From Bacillus sp. ISL-45 (GTDB taxonomy: Bacteria > Bacillota > Bacilli > Bacillales > Cytobacillaceae): 64,000 nt of DNA. The position numbers and the translations under genes were made by a program. Positions 24,574 to 33,089 of the stretch are shown one piece after another (the first letter of the stretch is position 1; every line of letters begins with the position of its first letter). The notes under the pieces are model-generated. The model had not been told where the DNA came from, made no database searches, and worked only from the letters and a program-made list of their open reading frames with translations. The stretch spans positions 85,243 through 149,242 of the forward strand of contig NZ_JAGGQQ010000004.1 of NCBI RefSeq assembly GCF_018613195.1, read 5' to 3'.

Positions 24574-24581
24574 TGAAAAAT

Positions 24582-24622
24582 CATAAAAAAAAGAACAGGA
24601 CTTATTTAGAAAGCGTCCTGTT
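24582..24622 (-). terminator. Terminator of ynbB
   Basis: AACAGGAC/GTCCTGTT form an 8-bp stem followed on the minus strand by CTTTTTTTT. It lies right after the YnbB-like gene and upstream of the glnR operators. Confidence 0.8.
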
Positions 24623-24632
24623 GTATATTTAC

Positions 24633-25904
24633 CTATTTTATATGAATTAAACCTTTTTCGATTAAAGAATCGATTGCAATACATACGGCCATTTTCACAT
24701 GGGAATAGGTTAAGCCCCCCTGTACGTACGCGACATACGGCGGTCTGATCGGTCCATCAGCGGTTAACTCTATGCTCGCTCCCTGGATGAATGTACCAGC
24801 AGCCATAATCACATCATCCTCATATCCCGGCATATAAGCAGGATGTGCAGTTACATGAGAATTGATTGGCGAAGCATACTGAATAGCCTGGCAAAAAGCA
24901 ACCATCTTATCCCGGTCGTCAAATTGGACCGCCTGAATTAAATCAGTCCGTTCGGCATTCCATTTAGGCGATGAATTCATCCCTAAACGTTCCAGCATTG
25001 CGGCTGTGAAAACAGCACCCTTCAAGGCCTGTGCGACAATATGCGGTGCCATGAAGAATCCCTGGTACATTTCCTGCAATGAATATAATGAAGCGCCAGC
25101 CTCTGCACCGATACCTGGAGATGTCATCCGGTAGGAACATGCCTCGACAAGCTCCTCCTTGCCTACGATGTAACCGCCTGTCTTGGCAATCCCGCCGCCG
25201 GGATTTTTAATCAAGGAGCCAGCCATCAGATCTGCACCAGCATGGCATGGTTCAAGCTCTTCAACAAATTCCCCGTAACAGTTATCAACAAATACAACGA
25301 CATCGGATTTGATTTCTTTTACAAACCTCACCATTTCACTGATTTGCTCAACGGTAAAAGACGGCCTCGTCGCATAGCCTTTTGAACGCTGGATACCGAT
25401 CATTTTTGTTTCAGGCTTGATCGCTTTTTCGACGGCAGCCCAATCAATCTCTCCTTTATTTGTAAGATCCACAGTATTATAGGAAATTCCAAATTCCTTC
25501 AATGATCCGTTTCCGGTACCGCGTATCCCGACAATCTCTTCAAGAGTGTCATAAGGTTTTCCAGTGATGTATAACAACTCATCGCCAGGCCGGAGAATCC
25601 CAAATAGCGAAATCGAAATCGCATGAGTTCCGGAGATGATTTGCGGGCGGACCAGCCCGGCTTCAGCACCAAACACCTCTGCGTAAATCTTTTCGAGGGT
25701 TTCCCTGCCGGCATCATCATAGCCGTAACCTGTAGTCGGGATGAAATGGGAATCACTCACCCGATGTTTCTGGAAACTCTGCAATACCCTGAATTGGTTT
25801 GAGTCAATCCGCTCATCGATTTTCTTGTGCACATGTGCAATTTGCTGCTCAATTTCGCTGACAAGCGGCTGCAGCATCTGCCCGTTTTTAAGTTGTTTAA
25901 ACAT
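24633..25904 (-). CDS. ynbB: PLP-dependent methionine gamma-lyase/aluminium-resistance family protein (YnbB)
   Basis: This 423-residue protein belongs to fold-type I PLP enzymes of the aluminium-resistance group. Recognisable parts are TTGYGYDDAGRETLEKIYAEVFGAE, GTHAISISLFG, DVVVFVDNCYGEFVE and the PLP-lysine segment LIKNPGGGIAKTGGYIVG. It is related to cystathionine and methionine lyases, but the substrate in Bacillus is not known. The hflX-ynbB-glnR-glnA order is the same as in B. subtilis. The start has AGGAGAG upstream. Tandem copies of a dispersed repeat lie between this gene and hflX. Confidence 0.85.
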   Translation of the reverse strand: MFKQLKNGQMLQPLVSEIEQQIAHVHKKIDERIDSNQFRVLQSFQKHRVSDSHFIPTTGYGYDDAGRETLEKIYAEVFGAEAGLVRPQIISGTHAISISLFGILRPGDELLYITGKPYDTLEEIVGIRGTGNGSLKEFGISYNTVDLTNKGEIDWAAVEKAIKPETKMIGIQRSKGYATRPSFTVEQISEMVRFVKEIKSDVVVFVDNCYGEFVEELEPCHAGADLMAGSLIKNPGGGIAKTGGYIVGKEELVEACSYRMTSPGIGAEAGASLYSLQEMYQGFFMAPHIVAQALKGAVFTAAMLERLGMNSSPKWNAERTDLIQAVQFDDRDKMVAFCQAIQYASPINSHVTAHPAYMPGYEDDVIMAAGTFIQGASIELTADGPIRPPYVAYVQGGLTYSHVKMAVCIAIDSLIEKGLIHIK

Positions 25905-25930
25905 GTTGCTCTCCTATCTTTATAAATGCA

Positions 25931-26299
25931 TGTTCTTATTGTTAAAATCCTAAAGCCGGTTTTAACGTGATAAAAAGCCATTTTGTAGTTCGGTATTAAG
26001 TGTGCAAGCTCTTTTCTCATTATTAGAGTCAACTTTGAAAGAAACATGGTCATTCAATCCTGTTTTGTATTCAGTAGCAACAAAGTTTGAGAAAAGAGCT
26101 TTATAAAAGGCTGTTCTCGTAAAGATTATTGTTAAAATCCTAAAGCCGATTTTAACGGGATAAAAAGCCATTTTGTAGTTCGGTATTAAGTGTGCAAGCT
26201 CTTTTCTCATTATTAGAGTCAACTTTGAAAGAAACATGGTCATTCAATCCTGTTTTGTATTCAGTAGCAACAAAGTTTGAGAAAAGAGCTTTATAAAAA
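25931..26299 (-). repeat. Tandem duplication of the dispersed 180-bp repeat (copies B and C)
   Basis: Two units with a period of 190 bases (GTTAAAATCCTAAAGCC at 25941 and 26131) differ at only a couple of positions over about 160 bases. Each has the inner inverted pair GCTCTTTTCTCA/TGAGAAAAGAGC. Apparent open frames in them are repeat artefacts. Copy A at 18643-18820 is the same element in the opposite orientation. Confidence 0.85.
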
Positions 26300-26305
26300 A
26301 TCAAT

Positions 26306-27565
26306 TTATACTGAGAAGCGTTTCAGCTGGCCGGTAATTTGGTGGTCTGCCAAAGAGTAGCCCTTGCAGACATAGCCCAGCTTATCTTCATCAAAAGCAA
26401 GCTCACGAAGAATGGTCTCATTTTTCAGCTGCGCGAGCAGTTTCCCCTCATCGGACGGCACGAGGACATGAAAAGGCTCCATCATTCCAATGATGGACTG
26501 TTCAATTTTCAGAAGCAAATTCCTGCGGTCTTCCTCGCTGAACGCGCTGATAAACGCCGTTTCATTTTGGGCATTTGGCACGAAATCCTGGTGGGCAATG
26601 TCCCGCTTGTTATAGACGGTAATCTGAGGGATTTGGTGGACTTCAAGATCCTCCAGCAATTTATTGACAGTTTGTTCATGTGAAAAATAATCTTCATTAG
26701 ACATGTCCACTACATGCAGAAGTAAATCCGCCTCCCGAACTTCCTCCAGTGTGGAACGGAAAGCTGCGATCAAGGTGGTCGGCAAGTCCTGGATGAAACC
26801 AACTGTATCTGTCAGGAGAGCCGTAAAGCCGCTTGGTAAAATCGCTTTTCTTGTCATTGGATCCAGGGTAGCGAATAATTGATTTTCCTCAAAAGACTCT
26901 GCTTCTGTCAACCGGTTAAAAAGCGTCGATTTTCCTGCGTTCGTGTATCCGACTAAAGCAATCTGGAACGTTTTGTTCTTCTTCCGGCGCTCCCGGTAGC
27001 GGTCACGGTGCTGAACAATGACTGACAATTGCGTTTTAATATCGTCGATACGTTTGCGGATGTGCCGGCGGTCTGACTCCAGCTTTGTTTCACCAGGCCC
27101 TCTTGTCCCGATTCCGGCACCAAGACGAGACATTTCGATTCCTTTTCCGCCAAGACGGGGAAGCAGGTATTGAAGCTGAGCAAGTTCTACTTGGAGTTTC
27201 CCTTCTTTCGAACGGGCCCTTTGAGCGAAAATATCAAGGATCAGCTGAGTACGGTCGATGACTCTCGCTTTTAAGCCGGCTGAAAGATTGCGGTTTTGGC
27301 TTGGCGACAGTTCATCATTAAAAATAATTAAATCCGGCTCGAGCTCCTCCTCAAGTGCCTGAAGCTCTTCCACTTTCCCTTTGCCAATGTATGTAGCAGG
27401 ATGGACCTTTGGCCGCTTTTGGACAACCTGCATCAGGACATTTCCCTTTGCCGTTTCTGTAAGTGATTCAAGTTCCTCCATTGAATATTGAAAACGAAGA
27501 TCTTCTTCTTCAGTCGTCTGACAGCCAACAAGAATCACTTTTTCAAATACGTTTTCCTGTTCCAA
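26306..27565 (-). CDS. hflX: GTPase HflX
   Basis: The 419-residue protein has the HflX N-terminal nucleotide-binding domain and glycine-rich linker ([27 protein letters not shown]), followed by a G domain: G1 GYTNAGKS, G3 [10 protein letters not shown] and G4 NKRD. HflX binds the large ribosomal subunit and splits stalled or stressed ribosomes. The start is a TTG with GAAGGGTG upstream. Transcription runs toward ynbB, as in B. subtilis (ynbA). The tandem repeats between hflX and ynbB widen the gap to about 400 bases, so the two may no longer share one transcript. Confidence 0.92.
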   Translation of the reverse strand: MEQENVFEKVILVGCQTTEEEDLRFQYSMEELESLTETAKGNVLMQVVQKRPKVHPATYIGKGKVEELQALEEELEPDLIIFNDELSPSQNRNLSAGLKARVIDRTQLILDIFAQRARSKEGKLQVELAQLQYLLPRLGGKGIEMSRLGAGIGTRGPGETKLESDRRHIRKRIDDIKTQLSVIVQHRDRYRERRKKNKTFQIALVGYTNAGKSTLFNRLTEAESFEENQLFATLDPMTRKAILPSGFTALLTDTVGFIQDLPTTLIAAFRSTLEEVREADLLLHVVDMSNEDYFSHEQTVNKLLEDLEVHQIPQITVYNKRDIAHQDFVPNAQNETAFISAFSEEDRRNLLLKIEQSIIGMMEPFHVLVPSDEGKLLAQLKNETILRELAFDEDKLGYVCKGYSLADHQITGQLKRFSV

Positions 27566-27654
27566 ATAACACCCTTCTTTCCATAAATATAGCTAATGAC
27601 ATCATACCAAATTAAAGCCGCAAACAAAAATTTTGAAAGCAGGGGTAAAAGTAG

Positions 27655-27682
27655 TTGTAAATTGGAATAAACATGATAAAAT
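27655..27682 (+). promoter_or_regulatory. Promoter candidate for the TRIC gene
   Basis: TTGTAA (27655-27660) and TAAAAT (27677-27682) are separated by 16 bases, about 60 bases before the start codon at 27744. Confidence 0.4.
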
Positions 27683-27743
27683 CAATATGTTTTCATTTTA
27701 CTATTTTAGTATTGGGGCAGTATTTTAACAAGAGGAGAAAAAC

Positions 27744-28352
27744 ATGATGACATGGGAAGTACTCAGCATGATTGGAACAGTAGCATTCGCGGTCAGCGGT
27801 GCAATCATTGCAATGGAAGAAGAATATGATATCTTCGGAGTTTATATATTAGGAATCGTTACAGCATTTGGCGGCGGTGCAATCCGTAACCTGTTAATCG
27901 GAGTACCAGTATCAGCAATATGGGAACAGGGGCTATTTTTCAATTTGGCCCTGATGTCGATCACCATCGTTTTTTTATTTCCTGGTAATCTTTTAAAACA
28001 CTGGCAGCGATGGGGCAACTTTTTCGATGCCATCGGGCTTGCAGCCTTTGCCATCCAGGGCGCGATTTACGCATCAAATATGGGCCATCCTTTAAGCGCC
28101 ATCATTGTAGCTGCTGTGTTGACAGGAAGCGGCGGCGGAATCATCCGTGATCTGCTCGCCGGCAGAAAACCATTAGTATTGAAGGCGGAAATATATGCAG
28201 TCTGGGCTGTTCTTGCCGGACTTGTCATCGGCCTCGGAATGGCTGATAAAGCTGTCGAACTCTATGGACTTTTTGCAGTCATCACAGCACTCCGCGTACT
28301 GTCATACACCTACAAATGGCATTTGCCCGTCCGTAAACTGGGAGTACACTAG
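27744..28352 (+). CDS. TRIC-type cation channel family membrane protein (YvgT-like)
   Basis: The 202-residue protein has about seven transmembrane helices arranged as two repeats. Each repeat carries a glycine-rich motif: FGGGAIRNLLIG in the first and GSGGGIIRDLLAG in the second. This is the UPF0126/TRIC family; prokaryotic members form trimeric potassium-selective channels. The start has AAGAGGAG seven bases upstream, and a strong terminator follows, so the gene is a single-gene unit. It is divergent from hflX. Its physiological role in Bacillus is not established. Confidence 0.88.
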   Translation: MMTWEVLSMIGTVAFAVSGAIIAMEEEYDIFGVYILGIVTAFGGGAIRNLLIGVPVSAIWEQGLFFNLALMSITIVFLFPGNLLKHWQRWGNFFDAIGLAAFAIQGAIYASNMGHPLSAIIVAAVLTGSGGGIIRDLLAGRKPLVLKAEIYAVWAVLAGLVIGLGMADKAVELYGLFAVITALRVLSYTYKWHLPVRKLGVH

Positions 28353-28354
28353 AA

Positions 28355-28394
28355 AGCAGAGCTGATTCATGTTGAATCAGCTCTGCTTTTTTTT
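28355..28394 (+). terminator. Terminator of the TRIC gene
   Basis: A near-perfect 15-bp stem (AGCAGAGCTGATTCA with its complement, three-base loop) is followed by eight T's. Confidence 0.9.
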
Positions 28395-28558
28395 GGCTGT
28401 TTTCGTAAAGATTTTTGTACGTAATATAAAGCTTTTTAGTAGGTCGGTATAAGTTTGCATGCTCTTTTCTCATTTTTAGAGTTAACTTTGCAAAGAAACA
28501 TAGTTCATTCACTCCTATTTTGCGGTCAATAGCAACAAAGTTGAGAAAAGAGCCTTTT
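28391..28558 (-). repeat. Dispersed 180-bp repeat, copy D (divergent)
   Basis: This stretch has GGCTGTTTTCGTAAAGAT at one end, GCTCTTTTCTCA in the middle and GTTGAGAAAAGAGCC at the other end, in the same orientation as copies B and C but with many more changes. It abuts the end of the STAS-domain gene. Confidence 0.7.
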
Positions 28559-28562
28559 CTGT

Positions 28563-29582
28563 TTATATAATCTTTCTTCCCATCTGCCCGATAGCGTAAT
28601 GGATGCCATGCTGCAGTGTCTGGAAGCAATCAAATTTCGATAGATTGATGTTGGACTGGGTGATTTCAATCCCAAGGGTTGATGAAATCCCGACAAGAAT
28701 TGTTTTTGTACCAATAAGCCTGGCTGCTGAACCAATTTTTTCAATCAGACTGACTGCGTGCGGTCCGATTTCCTGGTCCATACCCGTCAAATCCAGGACG
28801 AGATAGCTTGCTTTATAGGATGGGAGTCGATTCAGGGTGTTTACTATCAGCTGATCTGCCCTGTCTTCTTCATATTTTCCGATCAGGGGAACGACGACGA
28901 TACCCTCTAGTACCGGAATGATCGGAGAGGAAAGCTTATTGACCAGCTCCTTTAGTTCAGCTGTTTTTTCTTCAACAAGGCCTTCGAGTTTCCTGATATG
29001 TTCTGATTCTTTCTTTCGTGCCAGCTGGTGGATATTATCAGCGATTGTGACATTTGAAGGGAAGTATTCGATCAGACTGTAATCATTCCCTTCTAACTGA
29101 TGCTGTTTGATTTTATACCAGATATTTGTATCGAACAGTCCGGAAAAAACTCCAGCATAATGCGCTGGCAGGAACCTCCCTCCCACTTTTTTTCCCTGGG
29201 CAACATTCACTTTATGCTCCCAGCTGTCCTTCATGAAAGCTGTGAATGTTTTCGTTTCAAAATCCAAATCCTTTATAATCGTCAACCCCCATCCGGCGGT
29301 TGCATATGTATTTGTGATCATGTCAGCAGCTTCAGATACGCTGACTTCTTTCATTTTTTCAAAATATTGGCCAACCACAAGTCCCTGGCGAAACCCAGTT
29401 GTTTCAAAAACCAGGTTGGATGCCTCTTCTCCAGAAATCTCTTCAATCGTATCAAAAAAGGTTTTCATTGCTGAAGAAATCCAGAAAAGCACTGCGTCCT
29501 GTCCCTCGAACGTAAACTTTCCCGATTTTACATCCCAGCCAAAATCATATCCTGCAATATCATAGTTATACTCATACCCCAT
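28563..29582 (-). CDS. RsbR-like protein: V4R-like sensor domain plus STAS domain
   Basis: This 339-residue protein has two parts. Residues 1-185 look like a V4R-type small-molecule-binding domain (GFRQGLVVGQYFEKMKE, GGRFLPAHYAGVFSGLF, DYSLIEYFPSN). After a coiled-coil linker (KKESEHIRKLEGLVEEKTAELKELVNKL) comes a STAS domain (about 215-335; VLDLTGMDQEIGPHAVSLIEKI). This layout is that of RsbR paralogues, which form the stressosome and pass signals to sigma-B. RsbR's non-haem globin-like sensor is replaced here by another domain. At the place of the first phosphorylatable threonine of RsbR (DT after DLTG) the sequence reads EIG, so phosphorylation control may differ. It is a single gene, ending beside repeat copy D. 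Confidence 0.72.
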   Translation of the reverse strand: MGYEYNYDIAGYDFGWDVKSGKFTFEGQDAVLFWISSAMKTFFDTIEEISGEEASNLVFETTGFRQGLVVGQYFEKMKEVSVSEAADMITNTYATAGWGLTIIKDLDFETKTFTAFMKDSWEHKVNVAQGKKVGGRFLPAHYAGVFSGLFDTNIWYKIKQHQLEGNDYSLIEYFPSNVTIADNIHQLARKKESEHIRKLEGLVEEKTAELKELVNKLSSPIIPVLEGIVVVPLIGKYEEDRADQLIVNTLNRLPSYKASYLVLDLTGMDQEIGPHAVSLIEKIGSAARLIGTKTILVGISSTLGIEITQSNINLSKFDCFQTLQHGIHYAIGQMGRKII

Positions 29583-29732
29583 AATTGATAGCTCCTTTTT
29601 TCTCTATATAATAGTTAAGCACTCATTTTCGATAATGTTTAGTTTTCCCAAAAAAATTCAGGGAAACCCCCTATCTTTACCCTATAGTTACTTCCTTTAA
29701 ACTCAAATAGAAATGGCAATCGTAGAAACCTT

Positions 29733-29768
29733 AAAAAAAAATAAGGATCCCAGTAAAACTGGAATCCT
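29733..29768 (-). terminator. Terminator of the glutaredoxin-like gene
   Basis: AGGATTCCAGT/ACTGGGATCCT form a stem with one mismatch, followed on the minus strand by TTATTTTTTTTT. Confidence 0.85.
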
Positions 29769-29774
29769 CTGTAA

Positions 29775-30005
29775 CTACTTTAAGAATGACATAATTGAAT
29801 TAGGATCGAAGCCTAATACCCAATTCCCGTTTACATTAGACTGTGGTACACCCATTTGGCCTGTTGCGTTGACCAATCTTTGTGCCGCAATCGGGTCTTT
29901 CTGTACGTTCACTTCTTGGTAAGCTAAACCTTTATCATCAAAGAAATTTTTCAGCATCGTGCAGTAAGGACAAGTATTTGTTGTGTAGACTGTAATTTCG
30001 TTCAT
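29775..30005 (-). CDS. Glutaredoxin-like thiol-disulfide protein
   Basis: The 76-residue protein has the thioredoxin fold of small glutaredoxins, with the active site CPYC in TVYTTNTCPYCTMLKNFF and the cis-proline segment MGVPQSNVNGNWVLGFDP. The start at 30003-30005 has GGGGGA eight bases upstream. Upstream lies an inverted repeat resembling CsoR/CstR operators, so the gene may respond to copper or to reactive sulfur. Similar proteins occur in sulfide/persulfide gene sets controlled by CstR in Firmicutes. No other such genes adjoin it here. Confidence 0.82.
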   Translation of the reverse strand: MNEITVYTTNTCPYCTMLKNFFDDKGLAYQEVNVQKDPIAAQRLVNATGQMGVPQSNVNGNWVLGFDPNSIMSFLK

Positions 30006-30033
30006 TTTAATATCCCCCAATACATATATTTAT

Positions 30034-30049
30034 ATACCTATAGGGGTAT
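30034..30049 (-). promoter_or_regulatory. CsoR/CstR-like operator candidate
   Basis: ATACCTATAGGGGTAT is an imperfect inverted repeat (ATACC with GGTAT plus an extra G) of the kind bound by CsoR and CstR. It lies about 30 bases upstream of the glutaredoxin-like start codon, in the promoter region. The regulator gene is not in the window. Confidence 0.45.
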
Positions 30050-30090
30050 ATTACCAAACTAAAAAAATAATGTCAACAAAGCTGCTGACA

Positions 30091-31050
30091 TTATTTCCCC
30101 CTGGTATCATCTGTAAAGACGAGGTCATTGCTCCGAAGTGTCATTAGTTCGTGCCGATCATACTGATTCTGCATTAATAAACGCATTGCCTGTGCCCGAA
30201 TGGACTTTTCAATCACGTTGCGGACATAGCGCCCATTCGAAAATGCCGCCGCCCCAAGTGTTGATTTTACATTTACGAGATGCTCCCGCAATTTCCGTTC
30301 TGCCTCGTGGCTCAGACTATATTCCCTTTCCTTCAGCATACGCTGGCCGATTTCCATCAACTGATTTATTGAATAGTCAGGAAAATCAATTACGAGCGGG
30401 AACCTTGAATGAAGTCCAGGGTTAAGAGTAAGGAAAAATTCCATTTCTCTCGAATATCCGGCAAGGATCAAGATGAATTCATGCTGTTTATCCTCCATAT
30501 GTTTAACAAGGGTATCAATCGCTTCCTTGCCGAAGTCCTTTTCTCCACCTCGGCCGAGGGAATAGGCTTCATCAATGAACAGGATGCCTCCCATAGCTTT
30601 TTTTATCAAATCGCGTGTTTTTTGCGCGGTATGCCCAATATACTCACCAACAAGGTCAGCTCTCTCTGCTTCGATCAAATGCCCTTTCGAAAGAACATTC
30701 ATCTTAAGGAACAACTTTCCGATAATTCTGGCAACCGTTGTCTTTCCCGTTCCCGGATTGCCCTTGAACATCATGTGGAGAGCCTGTTTTCCAGCTTTCA
30801 GGCCCATCTCTTCCCGTTTCTTGTTCACATAGATCCAGGCATAAATCTCTTTGATCATCCTTTTCATTTCTTCCATGCCAACAAGTGTCCCGAGCTCTTC
30901 CTCAATTTCCTTTAAAGCTGCATGCTCCTGCGGGATTGACTTTGGAACCAGCTGCGACTCAGGCAATTCCTTTGTCAACGTCTTCCTTTGCTGCGCGTTC
31001 AATACAATACTGATTTGACCGTTGTTTTTCTTACGAAGCGGTTGGTCCAA
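30091..31050 (-). CDS. spoVK: Stage V sporulation protein K, AAA ATPase
   Basis: The 319-residue protein is an AAA ATPase of the CbbX/SpoVK type. It has Walker A FKGNPGTGKTTVARIIGKLF, Walker B GGILFIDEAYSLGRGG and a C-terminal lid segment AAAFSNGRYVRNVIEKSIRAQAMRL. SpoVK acts in the mother cell during spore maturation. The TTG at 31050 is chosen because GAGAGGTG lies six bases upstream; a GTG at 31059 is part of that ribosome-binding site. In B. subtilis spoVK is also near hflX-ynbB-glnRA. Here the TRIC, STAS and glutaredoxin genes are inserted between them. Confidence 0.9.
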   Translation of the reverse strand: MDQPLRKKNNGQISIVLNAQQRKTLTKELPESQLVPKSIPQEHAALKEIEEELGTLVGMEEMKRMIKEIYAWIYVNKKREEMGLKAGKQALHMMFKGNPGTGKTTVARIIGKLFLKMNVLSKGHLIEAERADLVGEYIGHTAQKTRDLIKKAMGGILFIDEAYSLGRGGEKDFGKEAIDTLVKHMEDKQHEFILILAGYSREMEFFLTLNPGLHSRFPLVIDFPDYSINQLMEIGQRMLKEREYSLSHEAERKLREHLVNVKSTLGAAAFSNGRYVRNVIEKSIRAQAMRLLMQNQYDRHELMTLRSNDLVFTDDTRGK

Positions 31051-31369
31051 AGATTTCACCTCTCATTCTGGAAACAGCATACGCATCATAGCTGTATTTG
31101 TGATATCCGCCTAAATAGAATACGAAAACATGTATATCACTATAGGAAATTCCCGTTTTAGGATGGCCTCGAATTATTCGACAAGTTCTAGCAGTATTTT
31201 TTGCTTTTGTCACAATGTGCGGTTTCCCAAGAAATAAACTTCTATATTTATATGTATTCAGGAAGGTGGAAATTCATTTTCAAATAAACAATTATCGTTT
31301 AAAAGAGCAGAAGTGTGACATGAGCCCCTCTAGGAGGATGGAGGTGGTTTAATAAAAGTTTATTTCGCC

Positions 31370-31545
31370 TTGATCTGTGCCCTTAAGAGGTTGCAATCGC
31401 TCAGATAAGGATACCTTTTGACTTGATCGATGCCCTTATACGATGGATTCGCCTGCATAAGGGCACCGTTCCTCTTGATAGATGCACTTATGCGGATGTA
31501 TTTATCTGCATAAGGGTATCATTTGACTCAAGCAGCTGGCTCATA
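31370..31545. repeat. Three palindromic tandem units of about 57 bp
   Basis: The stretch between spoVK and hfq has three similar units that begin near CTTGATCTGTGCCCTTA (31370s), TTGATCGATGCCCTTATAC (31423) and CTTGATAGATGCACTTATG (31475). Each contains an inverted pair of the type TGCCCTTAT...ATAAGGGCA, so each can form a hairpin. The rest of the 545-base gap (31051-31370) is AT-rich; I see no gene in it. Confidence 0.65.
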
Positions 31546-31555
31546 AAAACCCGAA

Positions 31556-31586
31556 AAAGAAAAAACCCGCACTAGGCGGGTTTTCT
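31556..31586 (-). terminator. Terminator of hfq
   Basis: AAACCCGC/GGCGGGTTT form a stem with a four-base loop, followed on the minus strand by TTTTTTCTTTTTC. It starts just after the hfq stop codon. Confidence 0.85.
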
Positions 31587-31596
31587 TACTCGTTAT

Positions 31597-31830
31597 TTAA
31601 TTAGCCTGAGCATCGAAATCAATCTGGACATTCTTTTGCGGCGCGAATGTTGAGATGGCGTGCTTATAGACAAGCTGCTGTTTTCCTTCTGATTCGAAAA
31701 GCACGGTAAAGTTATCAAAACCTTTAATCTGACCTCTCAATTGAAATCCGTTCAATAAGAAGACGGTCACATTGATATTGTCCTTGCGGAGTTGGTTTAA
31801 ATACTGGTCCTGAATGTTCACTTGTTTCAT
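31597..31830 (-). CDS. hfq: RNA chaperone Hfq
   Basis: The 77-residue protein has the two Sm motifs of Hfq: [38 protein letters not shown] and the second motif [16 protein letters not shown], which includes the conserved YKHAIS. Hfq forms hexamers that bind small RNAs and mRNA tails. It follows miaA by 29 bases in the same direction, the standard miaA-hfq arrangement. AGGAGG precedes the start. Confidence 0.95.
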   Translation of the reverse strand: MKQVNIQDQYLNQLRKDNINVTVFLLNGFQLRGQIKGFDNFTVLFESEGKQQLVYKHAISTFAPQKNVQIDFDAQAN

Positions 31831-31859
31831 GGGCGGATCCTCCTCTTTTATCTCTATTA

Positions 31860-32813
31860 TTATGTATTCGCTTTTATCTCGAGCTTTCCTTCAATGAACT
31901 TGGAAATTTCAGCGAATTTTTTTTCAGCGTCTTTAGACTCTGACATATCAAACCATTCCACATTCATCTTGTTTCGAAACCATGTTAGCTGCCTTTTTGC
32001 ATACCGGCGGGAATTTTGTTTTAAATTCTCGATTGCGAGCTCCAGGGAAACCTTGCCATCAAAGTAGTCGTAAAGCTCTTTGTATCCAATCGCCTGGATG
32101 GACTGGCATTCCCTTAAGCCCTTTTCATAAAAGTATTGGACCTCATCAAGGAGCCCCTGCTTCATCATTAGGTCGACACGGTAATTGATTCTTTTGTATA
32201 GCATCTCCCTATCCATTGTCAGGCCTATTAGTGCTGTACTATACAAAAGTTCCGGTGATTGGTTCTCCTGCAGTTCCCCAGCAGTTTTGCCCGTGCAGTG
32301 GATGATCTCCAGCGCTCTGATGACACGCCGGACATTATTAGGATGTATACGCGAGGCGCTTTCGGGGTCCGCATCCTTCAATTTACTATGTAAAAATTCC
32401 TGACCCTTTGCCTCCGCAGCTTGCTCCAGACTTCGCCTGAAATTAGGGTCAGAAGGTGCATCCGTAAAATGATAATCAAAGATCACTGACTGGATGTATA
32501 ATCCTGTACCGCCAACAATCATCGGCATCTTCCCGCGAGAGCTGATTTCATCAATTTTCTTGCGGACCTGCTCCTGAAATTCAGCGGTTGAGAAGCTTTC
32601 ATCAGGTTCCTTGATATCAATTAAATGGTGGGGAATTCCCTCCATCTCTTCCAGGGTGATTTTCGCGGTTCCAATATCCATCCCTTTGTAAATTTGCATG
32701 GAGTCACCGCTGATGATTTCACCGTTGAACCTTTTCGCAAGCTCAATGCTCAGCTTCGTTTTGCCAACTGCAGTCGGCCCAATTAACACAATCAATTTCT
32801 GTTTTTGTTCCAA
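31860..32813 (-). CDS. miaA: tRNA dimethylallyltransferase MiaA
   Basis: The 317-residue enzyme transfers a dimethylallyl group to A37 of tRNAs that read codons starting with U. The P-loop [15 protein letters not shown], the [15 protein letters not shown] segment and [12 protein letters not shown] are the standard MiaA motifs. The start is a TTG with only a weak upstream ribosome-binding site (AAAGG). MiaB, which methylthiolates the product of MiaA, is encoded in the same window at 57.6 kb. Confidence 0.93.
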   Translation of the reverse strand: MEQKQKLIVLIGPTAVGKTKLSIELAKRFNGEIISGDSMQIYKGMDIGTAKITLEEMEGIPHHLIDIKEPDESFSTAEFQEQVRKKIDEISSRGKMPMIVGGTGLYIQSVIFDYHFTDAPSDPNFRRSLEQAAEAKGQEFLHSKLKDADPESASRIHPNNVRRVIRALEIIHCTGKTAGELQENQSPELLYSTALIGLTMDREMLYKRINYRVDLMMKQGLLDEVQYFYEKGLRECQSIQAIGYKELYDYFDGKVSLELAIENLKQNSRRYAKRQLTWFRNKMNVEWFDMSESKDAEKKFAEISKFIEGKLEIKANT

Positions 32814-33089
32814 AAAGTTTCACACTGCCTTTTCATATAGGGTGTCAGTCATTTCATATCTGACATCATAAATTTATCTTACCATTAAATAGAAAGCAGT
32901 TGAACATCTATGCATTATACCCGTATTTTACAAATGTTATTCTCTTATATCATCTTTTGAAAAAATTTTCCTCAACTTTTACAGTTAGATAACGATTCGG
33001 TAACAAACAACCTTTAACCCCCACATTCATGATAGTTTAATAGAAGTCTATGATGGTTAATAATTTATAGAGAACTGGGTGAACACACT

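Noticed and set aside
25757..26243. Two overlapping minus-strand open frames with near-identical proteins
   Set aside because: They arise from the tandem duplication of the dispersed repeat, have no proper ribosome-binding sites and continue into ynbB antisense or repeat DNA.
33017..33060. Sigma-I promoter of mreBH
   Set aside because: An ACCCCC -35-like element is present, but no CGAA -10-like element lies at the needed spacing.
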